Below are positions 12,055 to 24,166 of a DNA stretch of 64,000 bases, piece after piece. The position numbers and the translations under genes were made by a program. The stretch comes from Alentia gelatinosa (Eukaryota > Annelida > Polychaeta > Phyllodocida > Polynoidae). Where the stretch lies: positions 15,771,298 to 15,835,297 of the forward strand of contig OX465583.1 in the NCBI GenBank assembly GCA_950022655.1, given 5' to 3'. Under the pieces are notes generated by a model that did not search any database, was not told where the DNA came from, and worked only from the letters and a program-made list of their open reading frames with translations. Positions within the stretch are counted from its first letter, which is position 1. Each line of letters begins with the position of its first letter.

Positions 12055-13158
12055 TATTATTATATACCTATGCACAAACTCACTACGAATACGGACTGCT
12101 GCTTCGGGTATAATATTTGTAGCATGTGGCCGAGGTACTCCATAATTTCTTGTACAGCTCGCCTTTGAATGGGTCATACGGAGTGCTTTCAACGTGAAAT
12201 GACGCAATCTGATTGGACGAGAGTTTAACAGAAATGGGTCAGCGGGAAATTTAAAAATGGCGGACGGATGACATCGCTTCGATTACGGGAATATTTAGTG
12301 GCCAGTTATCGTGAACTATGGCATGTAGGACATTCAAATACAGAATACAAACATGAATTATGGAATTACTCCCAAATACAAAAGGAATCATTATAAAAAC
12401 CATCATAACTGATCTTATAGACACTTAGAGTCAGTGTCTTGACTACCCTATGGGCCCATAACTGGCATAAGCACGGCAGTGGAAGCGAGCATGCAAAATG
12501 TAAACAAAATGTAAACAAACAGCAAAGAACACATTGTTTACACATAAAACTAATGTCATTCAGTATAAATTTTAAATTTGTTGAAATATTGTGTACAGAA
12601 TCTTTCTTTACTGGTGCATTTCTTTTTTATTTACAAAGAAAAACAGAAAAAGCTAAAGTTACGATCGATGATCGAACCCCAGACCTTTGGCTTCAAAAGA
12701 GTATGTCTTAACCACTACACCACCCACTCCGGAAGTGTTGGCACATAGCAACTGCAGCTAGTTATAGTAGACATTCACTCTCCAAGGACATTTTCCCATA
12801 GGCTTAGCATTGTTAGAAATATGCTGGGAGATTGACACTTATCAATCGCCAAGCGGAGGTTAGAAATAAACATCCGGTTGATAATTTCTTGTACAGGGCA
12901 CCTTTCGCCATATACTTGACAGAGTGGGAGTGTGATTAACGGCCATTTAGGGTATAATTTCAATATTTATGGACAGTTTGAGGTATATAATAATAGGAGA
13001 ACAACGTGATTATACCTGTATTCCATGATTACCTCTTTTAGATGGGTGTAAATACACACCTCCGTCTCCGACGTCGGTGTGTATTTACACCCATCTAAAA
13101 GTCGGTAATCATTCCATACAGGTATAATAACATAGTTCTCCCATATTATTATATACCT
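12055..13158 (+). mobile_element. F3 hairpin element, tandem copy 1
   Basis: The element starts TATTATTATATACCTATG. A body of about 930 bp includes AATCTGATTGGACGAGAG, AAAATGGCGGACGGATGAC and a minus-strand tRNA-like module (12655-12735). The inverse AGGTATATAATAATAGG at 12981 opens a 178-bp near-perfect hairpin (12981-13158), with arms GTGATTATACCTGTA and GATGGGTGTAAATACACACC and tip near CTCCGTCTCCGACGTCGG. The right arm again ends TATTATTATATACC, and this end doubles as the start of the next copy. No protein is encoded. Confidence 0.75.
12655..12735 (-). ncRNA. tRNA-like module within the F3 element
   Basis: Read on the minus strand, GGTGGTGTAGTGGTTAAGAC resembles an A-box region. GGGGTTCGATCATCGATCG supplies a B box (GGTTCGATCAT) about 35 bases later. 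A counterpart sits at the same relative place in the tandem copy. This points to a SINE-like pol III unit carried in the element or a captured tRNA. No full acceptor stem pairing was confirmed. Confidence 0.5.
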
Positions 13159-14247
13159 ATGCATGAACTCAATATGAATACGCACTGCTGCTTGGGGTGT
13201 AGTATATGTGTCGTATGAGCGAGGTACTCTATAATTTCTTGTACGACTCGCCTTTGGATAGGCCATACGGAGTGCTTTCAACGTGAAATAACGCAATCTG
13301 ATTGGACAAGAGTTTGTCAGAAAATGAACGACTGCAAATTTAAAAATGGCGGACGGATGACATCGATTCGATTACGGAAATATTTAGTGGTCAGTTGTAG
13401 TGAACTACGGCATCTAGGACATTTAAATACAGAATCCAAACATGAATTATGGAATTACTCCGAAATACAAAAGAAATCATCATGAAAAAACACTATAACT
13501 GACACTATGGACACTAAGAGTCAGAGCCTTTACTACACTACTGGCAGTGGGAGCATGCCTGCAAAATGTAAACAAAGCATAAAAATGTAAACAGACAGCT
13601 AAGGACACATTGTTTACACATAAAACTAAAATAATTCAGAATAGATTTTAAGTTCGTTTTTATATTCTGTAATGAATGTCTCTACACTGGCGTTTTTTCC
13701 TTTTTTATTTAAAAAGAAAAGCATAAAAACATTTGTCTAAGCGGGACTCGTACCCAAGACCTCCCGAGTTGGAAGCGAGCACCCTAACCACTACACCACC
13801 AATGATTTCCCTGTTAGTAGGCCAGTTGTTATGATTTATAACCTACCATTCACTCTCCAGGCACATATTCCCATACTCTTCACGTTATTAAAAATATGCT
13901 GGGTATGTAAAGAATGTGCAAGGAGAGTGTGTGACCAACTGCGCATGCACCATGGGTTAGGAATAAACATCCGGTTGATAATTTCTTGTACAGGGCGCCT
14001 TTTGGAGTAAACTTGACAGAGAGGGAGTGTGATTAACGGCCAATTACGGTAAAATTAGACTATCTACGGGCAATTTAAGGTATATTATAATAGGAGAACA
14101 ATGTGATTATACTTGTACTCCATGATTACCTCTTTCAGATCGGTCAAAATACCCACCTCCGTCTCCGACGTCGGTGGGTATTTTGACCGATCTGAAAGTC
14201 GGTAATCATTCCGTACAAGTATAATAACATAGTTCTCCCATATTACT
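13144..14247 (+). mobile_element. F3 hairpin element, tandem copy 2
   Basis: Same order as copy 1: TATTATTATATACCTATG end, ATTGGACAAGAG, AAAATGGCGGACGGATGAC, minus-strand tRNA-like module (13743-13805), then hairpin 14077-14247. Offset from copy 1 is about 1,089 bp. Copies differ at many sites, by eye perhaps 10-15 percent. The hairpin arms differ in places (ACTTGTACTCC against CCTGTATTCC; GATCGGTCAAAATACCC against GATGGGTGTAAATACAC), but within each copy both arms carry matching changes. Confidence 0.75.
13743..13805 (-). ncRNA. tRNA-like module within F3 copy 2
   Basis: On the minus strand GGTGGTGTAGTGGTTAGGG is followed by GCTCGCTTCCAACTCGGGAG and GGGTACGAGTCCCGC. The B box is altered (GGGTACGAGTCCC). 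The middle looks like an anticodon arm. Its sequence differs noticeably from the partner at 12655-12735, more than the surrounding body does. Confidence 0.5.
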
Positions 14248-14300
14248 GTACAGATTGTCTCATATAAATCGATCTTTATTAGTAGCAAGTTTTATTATTT

Positions 14301-14636
14301 TACTATATACCCATGCCGTATATACTGTTAATACACACCGTTTCGGCATATGACGTAAAAATACTGTACTGACCACTGGTCCGTACACTAAAATACGGAC
14401 CACCTTGCCATACACGTTTATTAAGAAATTGGTTGTTAAGCAATATGAAATTGATTTTTTTTTAATTTCGGGTACATAGTAAATATATAACATCCTGACC
14501 ATGATTGTACAAGTCACAGAACTCAATGATAATTTACCGTTTGTACGGAACTCGGCATAAATGCCTCTGTCCGTACAAACCGTAAATTACCATCTAGTTC
14601 TGTGAATTGTACAGCATGGTCAGGACGTTCTATATA
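14301..14636 (+). mobile_element. F4 hairpin element, copy B
   Basis: Colinear with 1631-1967: TACTATATACCC start, CCGTTTCGGCATATGACG, a small CTGGTCCGTAC/GTACTGACCA motif, then GGGTACATAGTAAATATA. The hairpin (about 14490-14634) has arms CCTGACCATGATTGTACAAG and CTTGTACAGC..GGTCAGG. The tip reads CTCGGCATAAATGCCTC. Identity to copy A is high, perhaps close to 90 percent by eye. It lies about 55 bp beyond the F3 tandem pair. Confidence 0.75.
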
Positions 14637-14639
14637 AGT

Positions 14640-15175
14640 ACATATTGTCTCACGTTAATTAAACGAGCTCCTTGTAGCATTTTAAATTCAATTTAGATTT
14701 TATATACCTTTTATTATCAATTTATGAACCATGAAGGAAATCTTAAAATGGCAGTTAATGTTATCTTATTATCATGTTATTATTTCAATACTTGCAAAGA
14801 ATATCTTACCTTGGTCTTATTACCATATTATTGAAAAACGTGGTTACTGAGTCCCAACGGGTGGACGTTCAAGGTCATTTGACACGAAAATATGCCCCAA
14901 TGCCACAGGAGGAAGGACGTATTTTTGCATCAAATAACTATGAACCGACACCACATGAGCTCAGTCAATACGTTATCTTATTACTATATACCTCTAACTC
15001 ATTCAAAATGCTTCTTTATTAACCTTGCTGCTCCGCGTTGACACCCCGTTCCCATACAAAACCATTGCCATTCACTACGGCCCACACTTGATGCAATGCG
15101 GTCTATGAATTGTTGTCGGGTTTTGCTGCGTCTACTTTCAATGCCTCACCCGCTGCCGCTTGCCAACTTGTTGTT
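14640..15175. other. No gene seen
   Basis: The ORF at 14774-15022 has no recognisable motif. Confidence 0.4.
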
Positions 15176-15179
15176 ACCG

Positions 15180-15665
15180 CGGTATCGAATGATTTCGCAT
15201 ATTTGAGCTATTCAAACTGTCTCGGGTGAATGTCCGACTTTAGGTACCTCAATATTTCCTTAAGGATTCCCACTCGTTACGAGAATTTAGTAAGACATAC
15301 CGAAATGTGCGAATCAAAGAAAGGGTAACGTCCAACATGCAGAATGTGCCTGTTGCCCATGCGTGAAAATATGTCAATGACGTTCACTCTCCTGGTCAAA
15401 GTCTCTGTTATTCGGTAAGAGAGCGTTTAACAGAGGATACACTTGGAGAGTGACCGACTTCACACTGCAATGCTAGAGCAACCTACGGGAACGTTTGCGC
15501 AAGAATAAATGGGAGCGGTGCAATGTAGCATTACCTTACGCTGACTGACAGGGAAGAATCCCGCTGAGTGAGACGTCGGGCTATCGATTGTTTTCGCATA
15601 TTTTTGCTATTTGACCTGTATTATATGAACTTCCCACATCAGATACCTCAATATTTGGCCATTAC
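15180..15665. repeat. Diverged direct repeat pair
   Basis: GTATCGAATGATTTCGCATA...ACCTCAATATTTCC (about 15182-15268) is echoed by CTATCGATTGTTTTCGCATA...ACCTCAATATTTGG (about 15580-15660). Between them CACTCTCC (about 15387) pairs with GGAGAGTG (about 15447). Origin unknown; probably an old duplicated element end. Confidence 0.4.
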
Positions 15666-16740
15666 ACTTGTTTGTTAGTCATAGGGCATTTTTTAAATGT
15701 TTCCGAACTCGTGAATGGGTAAGAGAACTGCCATTTCGTTTTTTAATGACACCTATGCTGGTCTCCTGGGCAAAGCGAGAAATTTCATTAGTGAGCCAAC
15801 CGTTGGTCACGGCTGGTGCAACTATTGTCTATCCTGCACCTCTGGCAGCGGGTAGTATTTCGCTCACAGACCTGTACATAGTGATATTGTGATATAGAAT
15901 GTATATATTATGTATATATTTTACGTGACAAAGAGTTACCTTATTATATTTATTTTATTTTATTTTTTTTTTTTCATGAGAAAAGAGGAATTATTTACAT
16001 AAGACATTCTGCTGTCTAGCAGGTTTTGTTTGCCTTCTATGATCTTTTACATTTGTCAATCCGGGAACATATTATCTTAAGAATATCTTTTGATTAAACA
16101 TCTATTCTATTAGAGTCTAAGTTCAGCTAAGGGGGGGGGGGGTTCACTGCGTGCTCCTAGGATCATGCCAGCAGTCCAAGACATTTCTTAGGAAGAAAGA
16201 CCTTTCCGGTTTAACAAATGGTGTCCCTCAAAGGGGGAGGGGGGGGGGGGAGGAATCCTGCGTATTTAGTCTCCTAGGATTGGATTCGGTCTTGGGGCAG
16301 GATAAAACAGGCTGTAAGACATCTGGGGAATCCCTGTGCAGGAGAGATCCTAAGTTTCCGAGGCCTAGATCCCCATCACTACCATAAATAGAACATCTGT
16401 CATGAACTCTGTAGAAGAATGTTATCTTAAAACAGGCTGTGCACCTATACTCATTTATCAGTAATTCATCATAAGGCCCATTCCCATTGGCCGACTTTTC
16501 GTTACTAATCAGGTACCACCGACGGACTTTTGGCACTGCTGACTTAAGATCAGACAATGGAGACGACCCAGCTCGTGAAATGACCCACAACATTTTCTGC
16601 TTAGAATAAGCAATGTGGCACCACCCACCACTAAATGAAAGCTTGGTCACTGAGTGAAATCTACAACCCTCACCTATTTTATTAGAGCGTGCTTGCACGC
16701 CTATATACATCATCTAGAGACCTAGAGGTTAGAGTGCTCA
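15666..16740. other. No gene seen; two poly-G runs
   Basis: G runs occur near 16131-16142 and 16229-16250. ORFs at 15668-15892 and 16151-16713 lack recognisable motifs and overlap on opposite strands. Confidence 0.4.
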
Positions 16741-16744
16741 CATA

Positions 16745-17015
16745 TATACACTTTCAGCATGCTGCCAGAAAACTATCCCTTCACTATCTGCGTGCTATCC
16801 ACTGTGATAGTGTGAAAGGAGCAGGGTGCCAGTGTCTCAGGATCTTAGAAGCATGCTCAGTTGACCATGACCAATCACTAGAGACCGAAATACCTCATTG
16901 ACCCACTGGTGCTTGACCTTGATATTGTTTGATCCTAGACTCAGGTGGTTGCAGAAATAGCAGGTTGACTGGGTTCCATTAGGTCACAGAAAACTATCCA
17001 TAGACTGAATGTAAC
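16745..17015 (+). repeat. Old interspersed repeat, copy 2 of 3
   Basis: Shares CATGCTGCCA-AAACTATCCCTT, TCTCAGGATCTTAGAAG, TGACCATGACCAATC and AAATACCTCATTGA with copies near 10560 and 40340, in the same order and strand. Strongly diverged. Confidence 0.45.
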
Positions 17016-19020
17016 CCAAACCTTTTAGTTGTCATTCATTTATAATTGCACGCTCATTCATCAATGATGAACATCCTATCTGCTCCTAGTTTTACCTTTG
17101 CACAATCAGTGGCACCACCGACAGACTTTCTATGTAACTCAACAAATATACACCATTTTCGTCGTCCAATGGAAACAGCCTTTACAGTAGAAACAGCATT
17201 ATCTGTTCATAGGAGAACGAAGAACTCAAATTAAAAAGATGCATTTGCTAATTCATATAGACATATTTGATAATGCAATCACACTGTATCATACTGATTC
17301 ACGATAACATTAAATCAATGTGAAGGCTTACATCTACTTAAAGAATGCAAAGTGCGCACTCACTGCTGTCACAAGGGATAACATTCAATGAGAAACTCCT
17401 TGAGAGCATATCATGACACCATATTCCACCACCCACATGTTTCATGGGCGTCTCCCCGCCATTTTATGACGCGCGTTCTTCTGATCCCTCAGTCCATGAA
17501 CTTGACCTAAATATCAGACGCCACGATGACGTCACACGCAGATTCCTCAAGGGGAGAGGCGGGTACAAAGAATAAGGGTCGTCAAGTGCAAGGAGCCCTC
17601 CGCGGGGAGGGATGATCAGAGGGTGGTAGTTTATACTGTGTGTACTGTGAGCAGCTCTTACCAGCTCCGAGCAGCTCTGACCAGCTTCGCTTGTTTACCA
17701 GAACAATCCTCACGAAAAATGTCCCATCCTTCTCCGACGTTTATAAACCACCAAAATATAGCTGGTATGGAAATTGAAATTCATATTCTACCCTTATTAA
17801 ATAGAATCCACAACGTAAAAGCTTACATGAGGATTGCAATCTAATATTCTGCTTTTTTCAGTATAATTAATGACTTACATGAGAGTTGTCTACTTCGTAG
17901 TCTACCCTTATTCTATATAATTCACAAAGCCATGAGGAACGCGCTGAAGACTGATAACTGACACAAGAATTTATATTTTTCATATCATAGAATTTTTGTT
18001 GGGGTGGGCCACAGAACAAGTACTCCCACCGTCACTAGCCAGCTCCATATGACACTGAAAATACCAAATTCATACCTTTTGAGCCATGTTGTTATAAATA
18101 TACCTGAGAGAGTGATAAGAGGAAACTTGGTTACTAAGGGGATAGGGATTGCAGTTCGAGGTCCTAGGTAGAGGGACATATTTATGTAACAATATGCAGT
18201 GAATGTTACCCTTACGACCTCAGTCATTACGTTTACGTATTAACGTTATATCTCAAAACGCCATTTTATTCACTTCAGAAGTCATTGATTAAGAGTCTGT
18301 TGACCCGATGTTGATGCCCATTCACTAAGGTCACAGTGCGTCAAACATTATTCACACTGCACCCCGAGCAGCGGGTAGTCTTTCGTAGATGTTTGGCCAT
18401 AGTTATAATGAAGACTATGCTTACCACCCACTCCTACTCATGTCATATTTTTCTCAGATGTCACCAGGTGACTATTAGCAATGGGAAAAAACATCTGGTC
18501 TGGTTCACTTGAAGGTAAAATTCAACATTTTCAGATATATATCTAGGAGTCACCACCTTAATCTCTCTTGCCAAAGATGATCGTGATCGTGATATAAAGC
18601 TACCCTACAGATATGATATACCTGCAGGTTGGTTCAAGTAAGAAGCGCCAGGTCATCTGATATTCCCATTCACAAGAGGCAACAGGCAAAGGGGATTGAA
18701 TAAACAACAGGTTTATTCACTACCTAGATGCTAGTTACACATGCTTTCAACAGCAGAGCGTAGGCACTATCTCGGAGTAATAATATTCCATAGCCATAGC
18801 CCTATTGCCATAGGTAATGGCAATAGGGGAACTAGGCACAGAGGACTGAAGGCGAGTAGTGAAGGTTCAACCACTAAAAGACTAGGAAATATCTAACTCT
18901 ATTGATATTCATAGCAGTTCCTTGACAAGAGATCTGTCGCCCTACTACAACCCGGCCTGATATACAAAGCTGTTTACGTAACAAAAGGCAAACCCCTGGT
19001 ACTTCCGTGGATGGGTTCGG
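17016..19020. other. No gene seen; CRE-like site and small hairpin
   Basis: A CpG-richer patch around 17450-17600 holds the palindrome TGACGTCA at 17527-17534 and GGCGGG. No exon could be defined. A short hairpin CCCTATTGCCAT/ATGGCAATAGGG lies near 18800-18830. GCAGCGGGTAGT-TTTCG occurs at about 15846 and again at about 18371, a short shared block. Confidence 0.35.
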
Positions 19021-19025
19021 CTCTA

Positions 19026-19356
19026 TTCCTATATACCTATGAGCGAACAACCTATGATTACTTACCGCTGCTGGGGGTGGAATAACTTTTGTTTACTGCC
19101 CAGGTTGAAGTTACTGCCCAGGTTGACGTTTACTGCCCAGGTTGACGTTCAGAGACATTCGGTTTTTATCGATATTAGCCGACAATTGAAGGTATATAGG
19201 AATAGGGAAACCAGGTACCAGTGGAAATAAGTCAAAGTTACTCGGTAAGGCTTGGAAAAATTACTGCCCGCGGCTACGCCTTGGGCAGTAATTTTTCCAA
19301 GCCTTACCTCGTAACTTTGACTTATTCCCACCGGAACATAGTTTCCCTCTATTCCT
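19026..19356 (+). mobile_element. F2 hairpin element, copy 1
   Basis: It begins ATTCCTATATACCTATG. The body carries three tandem copies of a TTACTGCCCAGGTTGACGT-like unit (about 19093-19150) and closes with GGTATATAGGAAT. The hairpin runs 19197-19356, with arms AAGTCAAAGTTAC and GGCTTGGAAAAATTACTGCC, and a tip CGCGGCTACGCCTTGGGC. The outer right end is CATAGTTTCCCTCTA. The hairpin shares the word TTACTGCCC with the body repeats. Homologous elements lie at 58855 and 59401 in the opposite orientation. Confidence 0.75.
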
Positions 19357-19359
19357 ACA

Positions 19360-20205
19360 CAGAAGGGACTGGCCCATCACATCATCTCACGAAGAAGAAA
19401 CAAATAACCAGTCGGCACCGGCTTCCTCCAAATAATTCATGGTAATCATGTTTGTTGTCTAGGAAGAAATACAAGAAAAAGAAGTATTTCTCAGGATTCA
19501 AATTCATTTAGAAAAATATGCAATAAAAAAAGTCAGCAAGTGAGTAACGACTTATTATAATTGCAAAAGTTAATTGGTCAATGATAACAGACCTTGGGTC
19601 GGCTACTGTTGAAAATTTCTGACTGGATTATACAATAGCAAATGTGATTGTGCCCGGTACACATGAAAAAAACGCAGGATTTCTAAGTCTCAGAAGTCTC
19701 AAGGACGAATTAAAAAGAAACTCCCCGAAAACCTTCACCAAAATGAAAAATGAAAGTTAAACAAAAACGAAAGACCCAAAGTTATTTCCATTGGAGGTAT
19801 TCACTTTCATGTTGAAGTGGACCTGCTTTTATGATATGATCAGTTTGCAGGGTCTTCTTGCCAGATTAAATTCAGGGCATTTTGGGGGATTTTAAGTTTC
19901 CTTCACTTTGGAAACGCGCTTCCAACGACCATGAAAATTGTTCTACAGATTGTATGCACAGAGAAAATGAATAAATAATCAGACTTATTTAATATCACAC
20001 TTATGGTATATCAAAAACATTATAAAGTCTAATTGGTTAGTCCCTCCAAGGGCTTAAATTTCACTTAATGCAGAAATCAATCGAAACGGCATAAAGTGTA
20101 GAGCATATTTAAACATAGTACAAAATTATCAATCATGCTTTTTTATGATAATGAATTTTTAGTAGAAATGAATTATGAAAATAACACACAAACTGATGAG
20201 ATAAT
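19360..20205. other. No gene seen
   Basis: A+T-rich, without recognisable ORF, RNA gene or repeat. Confidence 0.4.
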
Positions 20206-20208
20206 ATA

Positions 20209-20900
20209 AGGCTTACCCCCAACGACGCCGATTCTTGACCCGGTAGACCTTACGATTGACTTCCCGACACCAGACCGATCCTATCGTGAGGTCATAAAAA
20301 AATCGTAGCAGTGGAACTTGTTTGCATACCGATAGGCTACCATTTCAAACGCCAATCGTAGAGCTCCCGGTTAAATCCGACATGTTAGATGTTTCATAGC
20401 CTATGATAGCCTATTGAAGGTGATTTAACGGGAAATATCTCTTGTAGGTAAAAAATATTGGCGGAAAACTATGAAATTCTGGAATCTGGTAAAGTCCATA
20501 TATACATGTTGAAGATATAACATCGCAGTAAATATGGTATTATTTGATTAAGTCTAATGGTCTGAAAATAGTAGTTTTATAATGGAATCATGATATTTCC
20601 ACAGTTGTATTATCCTTTTTGATTATTTTAGTATCTGAAAAATTATATCATAATTTGTTTGAAAAACCTCTAAAAGGTTATTCAGATTCATTCAATATTT
20701 CTAAAACATCGTATATTTCAACATTAGCACTCTTGCTGGGATCTAGCCTACATTGATACACGGATACAGTTGTTTCAACGGTCTACGATTTACACCCATG
20801 TTCACTATTTGAATTGTCGGGGACATACCAATAGGCTACGATTTGGCCATTTAAAATCGTAGCCTATCAGAAAGTATGTCGTAAACCATCCGTGTAGGTG
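20209..20900. mobile_element. Inverted-repeat element, family T1 copy 1
   Basis: The left end AGGCTTACCCCCAACGACG, GATTGACTTCCCGAC and CGATAGGCTACGAT blocks match the copy at 46076-47118. The A+T-rich middle, with AACCTCTAAAAGGTTATTCAG, matches that copy in inverted orientation. The pattern CGTAGCCTATCGG recurs at both sides. No ORF. Likely a non-autonomous DNA transposon or MITE; the right end is not certain. Confidence 0.6.
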
Positions 20901-22400
20901 ATGGTCAGCCTCAAAGCTTTCACCATTAATATAACCCATATGGTAATGCCTGTTAGACATTATATCGAAAACCAGCTCTATTTTGTGTTAGAACCAATCA
21001 CATTCACTTATTCTGATTTTTATGAGCCACATTCTGTTAAATACCAAAGCACACAGGGGACCAGATGCGGGATACTCTGCTTAATAGTCCTCAGGCTATA
21101 ATTGCTGGTCGATATTTACAACTGGCATCGATCCAAACGGGAAGTATCCATTACCTACTACAACGCATGCGTAGATATCGATTTCCGGCTAGTCTAGCCT
21201 GATGGTCTTTGATGTCATACCTTTAATTATGTACCTGCCATGTTTTTGTTATTAACTCAATTATTGTTTATATATGGTCCGTCGTTGATTTTTCGTTTGA
21301 TACCTATTTACCAATGTGAATCCATAGCGGCAGTTATAGTTGTAACCATCGTGTGTCAGCTGCGATTGTCTGCATGACCAGCCAAGAAATATATCACTGA
21401 AATCTTACAACAAACTGTCATGCAGTCCTGAGATTCATAACAGATGAGACATTTATATATCTCAGGGTACGTGGTTCACAGCAGAAAGAAGTCATAACGG
21501 AGAAGCTCTGAAGAAGAGGGGATTTAGAGAGCATTCATTGAATAAAGTATACTGAGATTCCGAACACATTCATCTTGCCCTGTAAAATATGATTACAATG
21601 TTGCCTATTGTGAAGGTTGTACTGGTCACTAAAATCCGTCTATATGTCAAGGCCAGGTATACAATGATTACCATAATGAACACAAAGAAGACTGGACAGG
21701 TAGGACTAAAGGAACCAAGGATATTAATTGGACATCTTAATATTTTTCTCATTGGATGAAATAAGGGTGTGGAAAGAGACTACGCTCTCCCTTCGTACTC
21801 ATATGTAACCTATGATCATTACCTCCCTACCGGAGGTAATCTGAGGAGTGTATTTCATTGGCAAGTTTTCGACCCAATTCTATGATGGAAGATTGGAATC
21901 TATAGATATGAACTCCATATGTGGTTCCAAACGCAACTCCAGTATGAAAAAGCCTGCATTATATTTGATTAAATTTCTTAGTTCTAACAGCTGCCTGTCT
22001 GTCTAGACCTTGATATGTGTCCCTCAGTGCTAGGTCCACCCGCCGTACCTCCGTGGCTCTCCTCGTCAAGGTCATCACTCCTACTCCTTCTTTCTACCGC
22101 CGCTTTGTCTCAGCTAATCCTTTCCCATCAAACAACACACGCTATATCAATAAATATCTGACCTCCATAAACCACATCTCCCACCCGACCCCCCTAGTGG
22201 CGAACCCTACAGAACAACCTTACCCGCACCCACTGCCCGCCCTCCCACGGCGACATCTAGTGATCGATCTAATGCCCAATCATTGACTTGGAGTCGGCAG
22301 CGGGGTCACTCGGTGCACAATGGAGGCCAGCGCGCACTTTCTGCTCTGAGAGGCGCGTCACAGCATCGCGTCATCAGCGTCTCCTCCTCAACGTCTTGTC
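20901..22400. other. No gene seen; small hairpin
   Basis: ATTACCTCC and GGAGGTAAT form a short hairpin near 21817-21840. ORFs at 20898, 21570 and 22017 have no recognisable domains. Confidence 0.4.
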
Positions 22401-22403
22401 TTA

Positions 22404-23291
22404 AGGCCCGGCCCCACTGGTGCGATGCGATTGTCGCATGTCAATAAAAAGTCATAAACGGCCGGCGAGGGTCATAAAAACGGCGCCGCCCGTCGCATCG
22501 CACACAATCGCTCCTGTGGGGCCGGACTTGCGCGTGTGTGCGATTTATATAGAACTGCATCGAGAATCGTGTCTATTTTACGATTCGAGTGCAGTTCTGG
22601 ATTTATCTCATCCCTTTCTATTGTTTAAATAACATCACAACTTCAGAATAATCAGAATATACTTAGCAAATCCACTACGCCACGGCCGTGGCATAGTATT
22701 GTTACTTTACCGGGGTGATCGTTGAGCATTTTTTTCTAATGTTATTCCTATGGCTAAACTTGTACCAGGGGTGGGATAATGTGTGCGATGCGACGGATTA
22801 AATCCATGTAGTTATACAGGCTGCTCTGACCACTGGTAGCTGTGGCCTACTACAGTCAATAACTGCCACACCTGACAGCATTCATTTGGATGCAAGGTGT
22901 GAGGAGGTGTGAAAGCTGTGAAAACAGCAGGCTCTGGCTGTAGCCTAGGTTTTATTAATCTTTATTTTTTTCATTATTTTTTTATTTCATTCTGTTGTAA
23001 ACAGATCTTCCATTCTGATACCTTGTAAAGTGTGAGGTTGAGAAGTGTTATAATTATGATTAAATGTGAGCACCTTATCAATATTAGAAATTAAGTTTTA
23101 TGACTATTATACATAGGTGGTGCCAGAAGTGATGCGACGATTCCATCGCATCAGTGGGGCATACCCTGGATTTTACATGCGATTGAGTGCGATGATTACA
23201 TCGCAATTGGGGTCATAAACCCTGCTGAGGGGGCGTTTATGGGGTCATAAAACGTGTGCGACAATCGCATCGCACCAGTGGGGCCGGGCCT
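22404..23291. mobile_element. MITE with perfect 35-bp TIR and TTA duplication
   Basis: The left terminal repeat starts AGGCCCGGCCCCACTGGTG and continues for 35 bases to 22438. 23257-23291 is its exact inverse. TTA flanks both sides (22401-22403, 23292-23294). A TTA/TAA duplication with G/C-rich termini is typical of PIF/Harbinger-type elements, so that class is my inference. Internal degenerate TIR-like ends occur near 22483-22528 and 23135-23160. No transposase ORF. An F1 hairpin element is nested at 22545-22779. Confidence 0.8.
22545..22779 (+). mobile_element. F1 hairpin element, nested copy 4
   Basis: A short hairpin (22551-22598; AGAACTGCATCGAGAATCGT against ACGATTCGAGTGCAGTTCT) is followed by TTTATCTCATCCC. 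The body ends TTATTCCTATGG...CAGGGGTGGGATAA. The direct repeat TGTGTGCGAT flanks it at 22535-22544 and 22780-22789, consistent with a target duplication of 8-10 bp. The body also contains CCACGGCCGTGG. It is inserted in the TTA-flanked MITE, so it is younger than that MITE. Confidence 0.65.
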
Positions 23292-23329
23292 TTAGTGTCT
23301 TGTTTGCAGCGTCTTCTCTCAAACATCTT

Positions 23330-23790
23330 GTCTTCAGCACAGCGCATGCATAAAAACCCGAATTTCATATGTATACATCCGGCGTATATAGCTATGATTT
23401 TTCGTAAATAAGTTAGTCCTATTTTTCATCATGTATACGCTTCATCTATAGACGTATGTAAGTGTCCATGTTGCAGTCATATATATGGCATATATATGCC
23501 TGATTCTGTTGTATTTACTCCACTATCTAATAATTCTGTTTTTCTGCACCTAGGGGACACCATTGATGTTTTTATTTCATTTGCCATTAACCATCCAAGT
23601 CTATGGTATATGGAAAATACAATATCATTTTATCGACTTTTTCTATAAAATCCTTTTAAAACTCCATTGAGTATCTTTTGATTTTTTACATACAATAAAG
23701 GCAGCATTCTTTTGTTATTATCAACGTTTTTAGATTAGATTTTACTTTCAAAACACCATTGTTCTATATGGTTGAGGATGACTCTGTTTA
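23330..23790 (+). repeat. Interspersed repeat, partner of 56080 element
   Basis: GTATACATCCGGCGTATATA, TATGCCTGATTCTGTT-TATTTAC-CCACTATC-AATAATTC and a later AAAACACCATT-TTCT block match 56100-56510 in order. Diverged; only the left part of the larger element is represented here. Confidence 0.55.
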
Positions 23791-24166
23791 TAAGGAACAG
23801 TTAGTCCCCGGGTAAATCTGGAAAAAGGGCTTATTTAAAGAGTTAGCTCCCCCCCCCCCTTCACCCAAAAAACATTTGTTGTTGCTCTGGCAAGTGGATG
23901 GATTACCATTACAATAGCTGTTGAACATATTTGTTTCTTAGATAATTCATAATGGCCATATTGTGCTATCCCTTAGGAACATTTTGAGCTATTTTTAGTG
24001 TTTTCTGATATCAGGTTCCAGGTATATTACATATTTGATATATCTGCGGTCCATGTTGTTTGAAAGCCACTACTAAAGACATATAGTATCTAAAGACTAC
24101 AGAACCTTTTTTTATGCAGTTTATTGCTTGCTATGTTGCCATTTTCTGGCATCCCGTAGACACATT

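Noticed and set aside
9486..13805. Functional tRNA genes at 9486, 12655 and 13743
   Set aside because: A and B boxes are present, but no complete cloverleaf with a paired acceptor stem could be drawn; two lie inside a repeated element.
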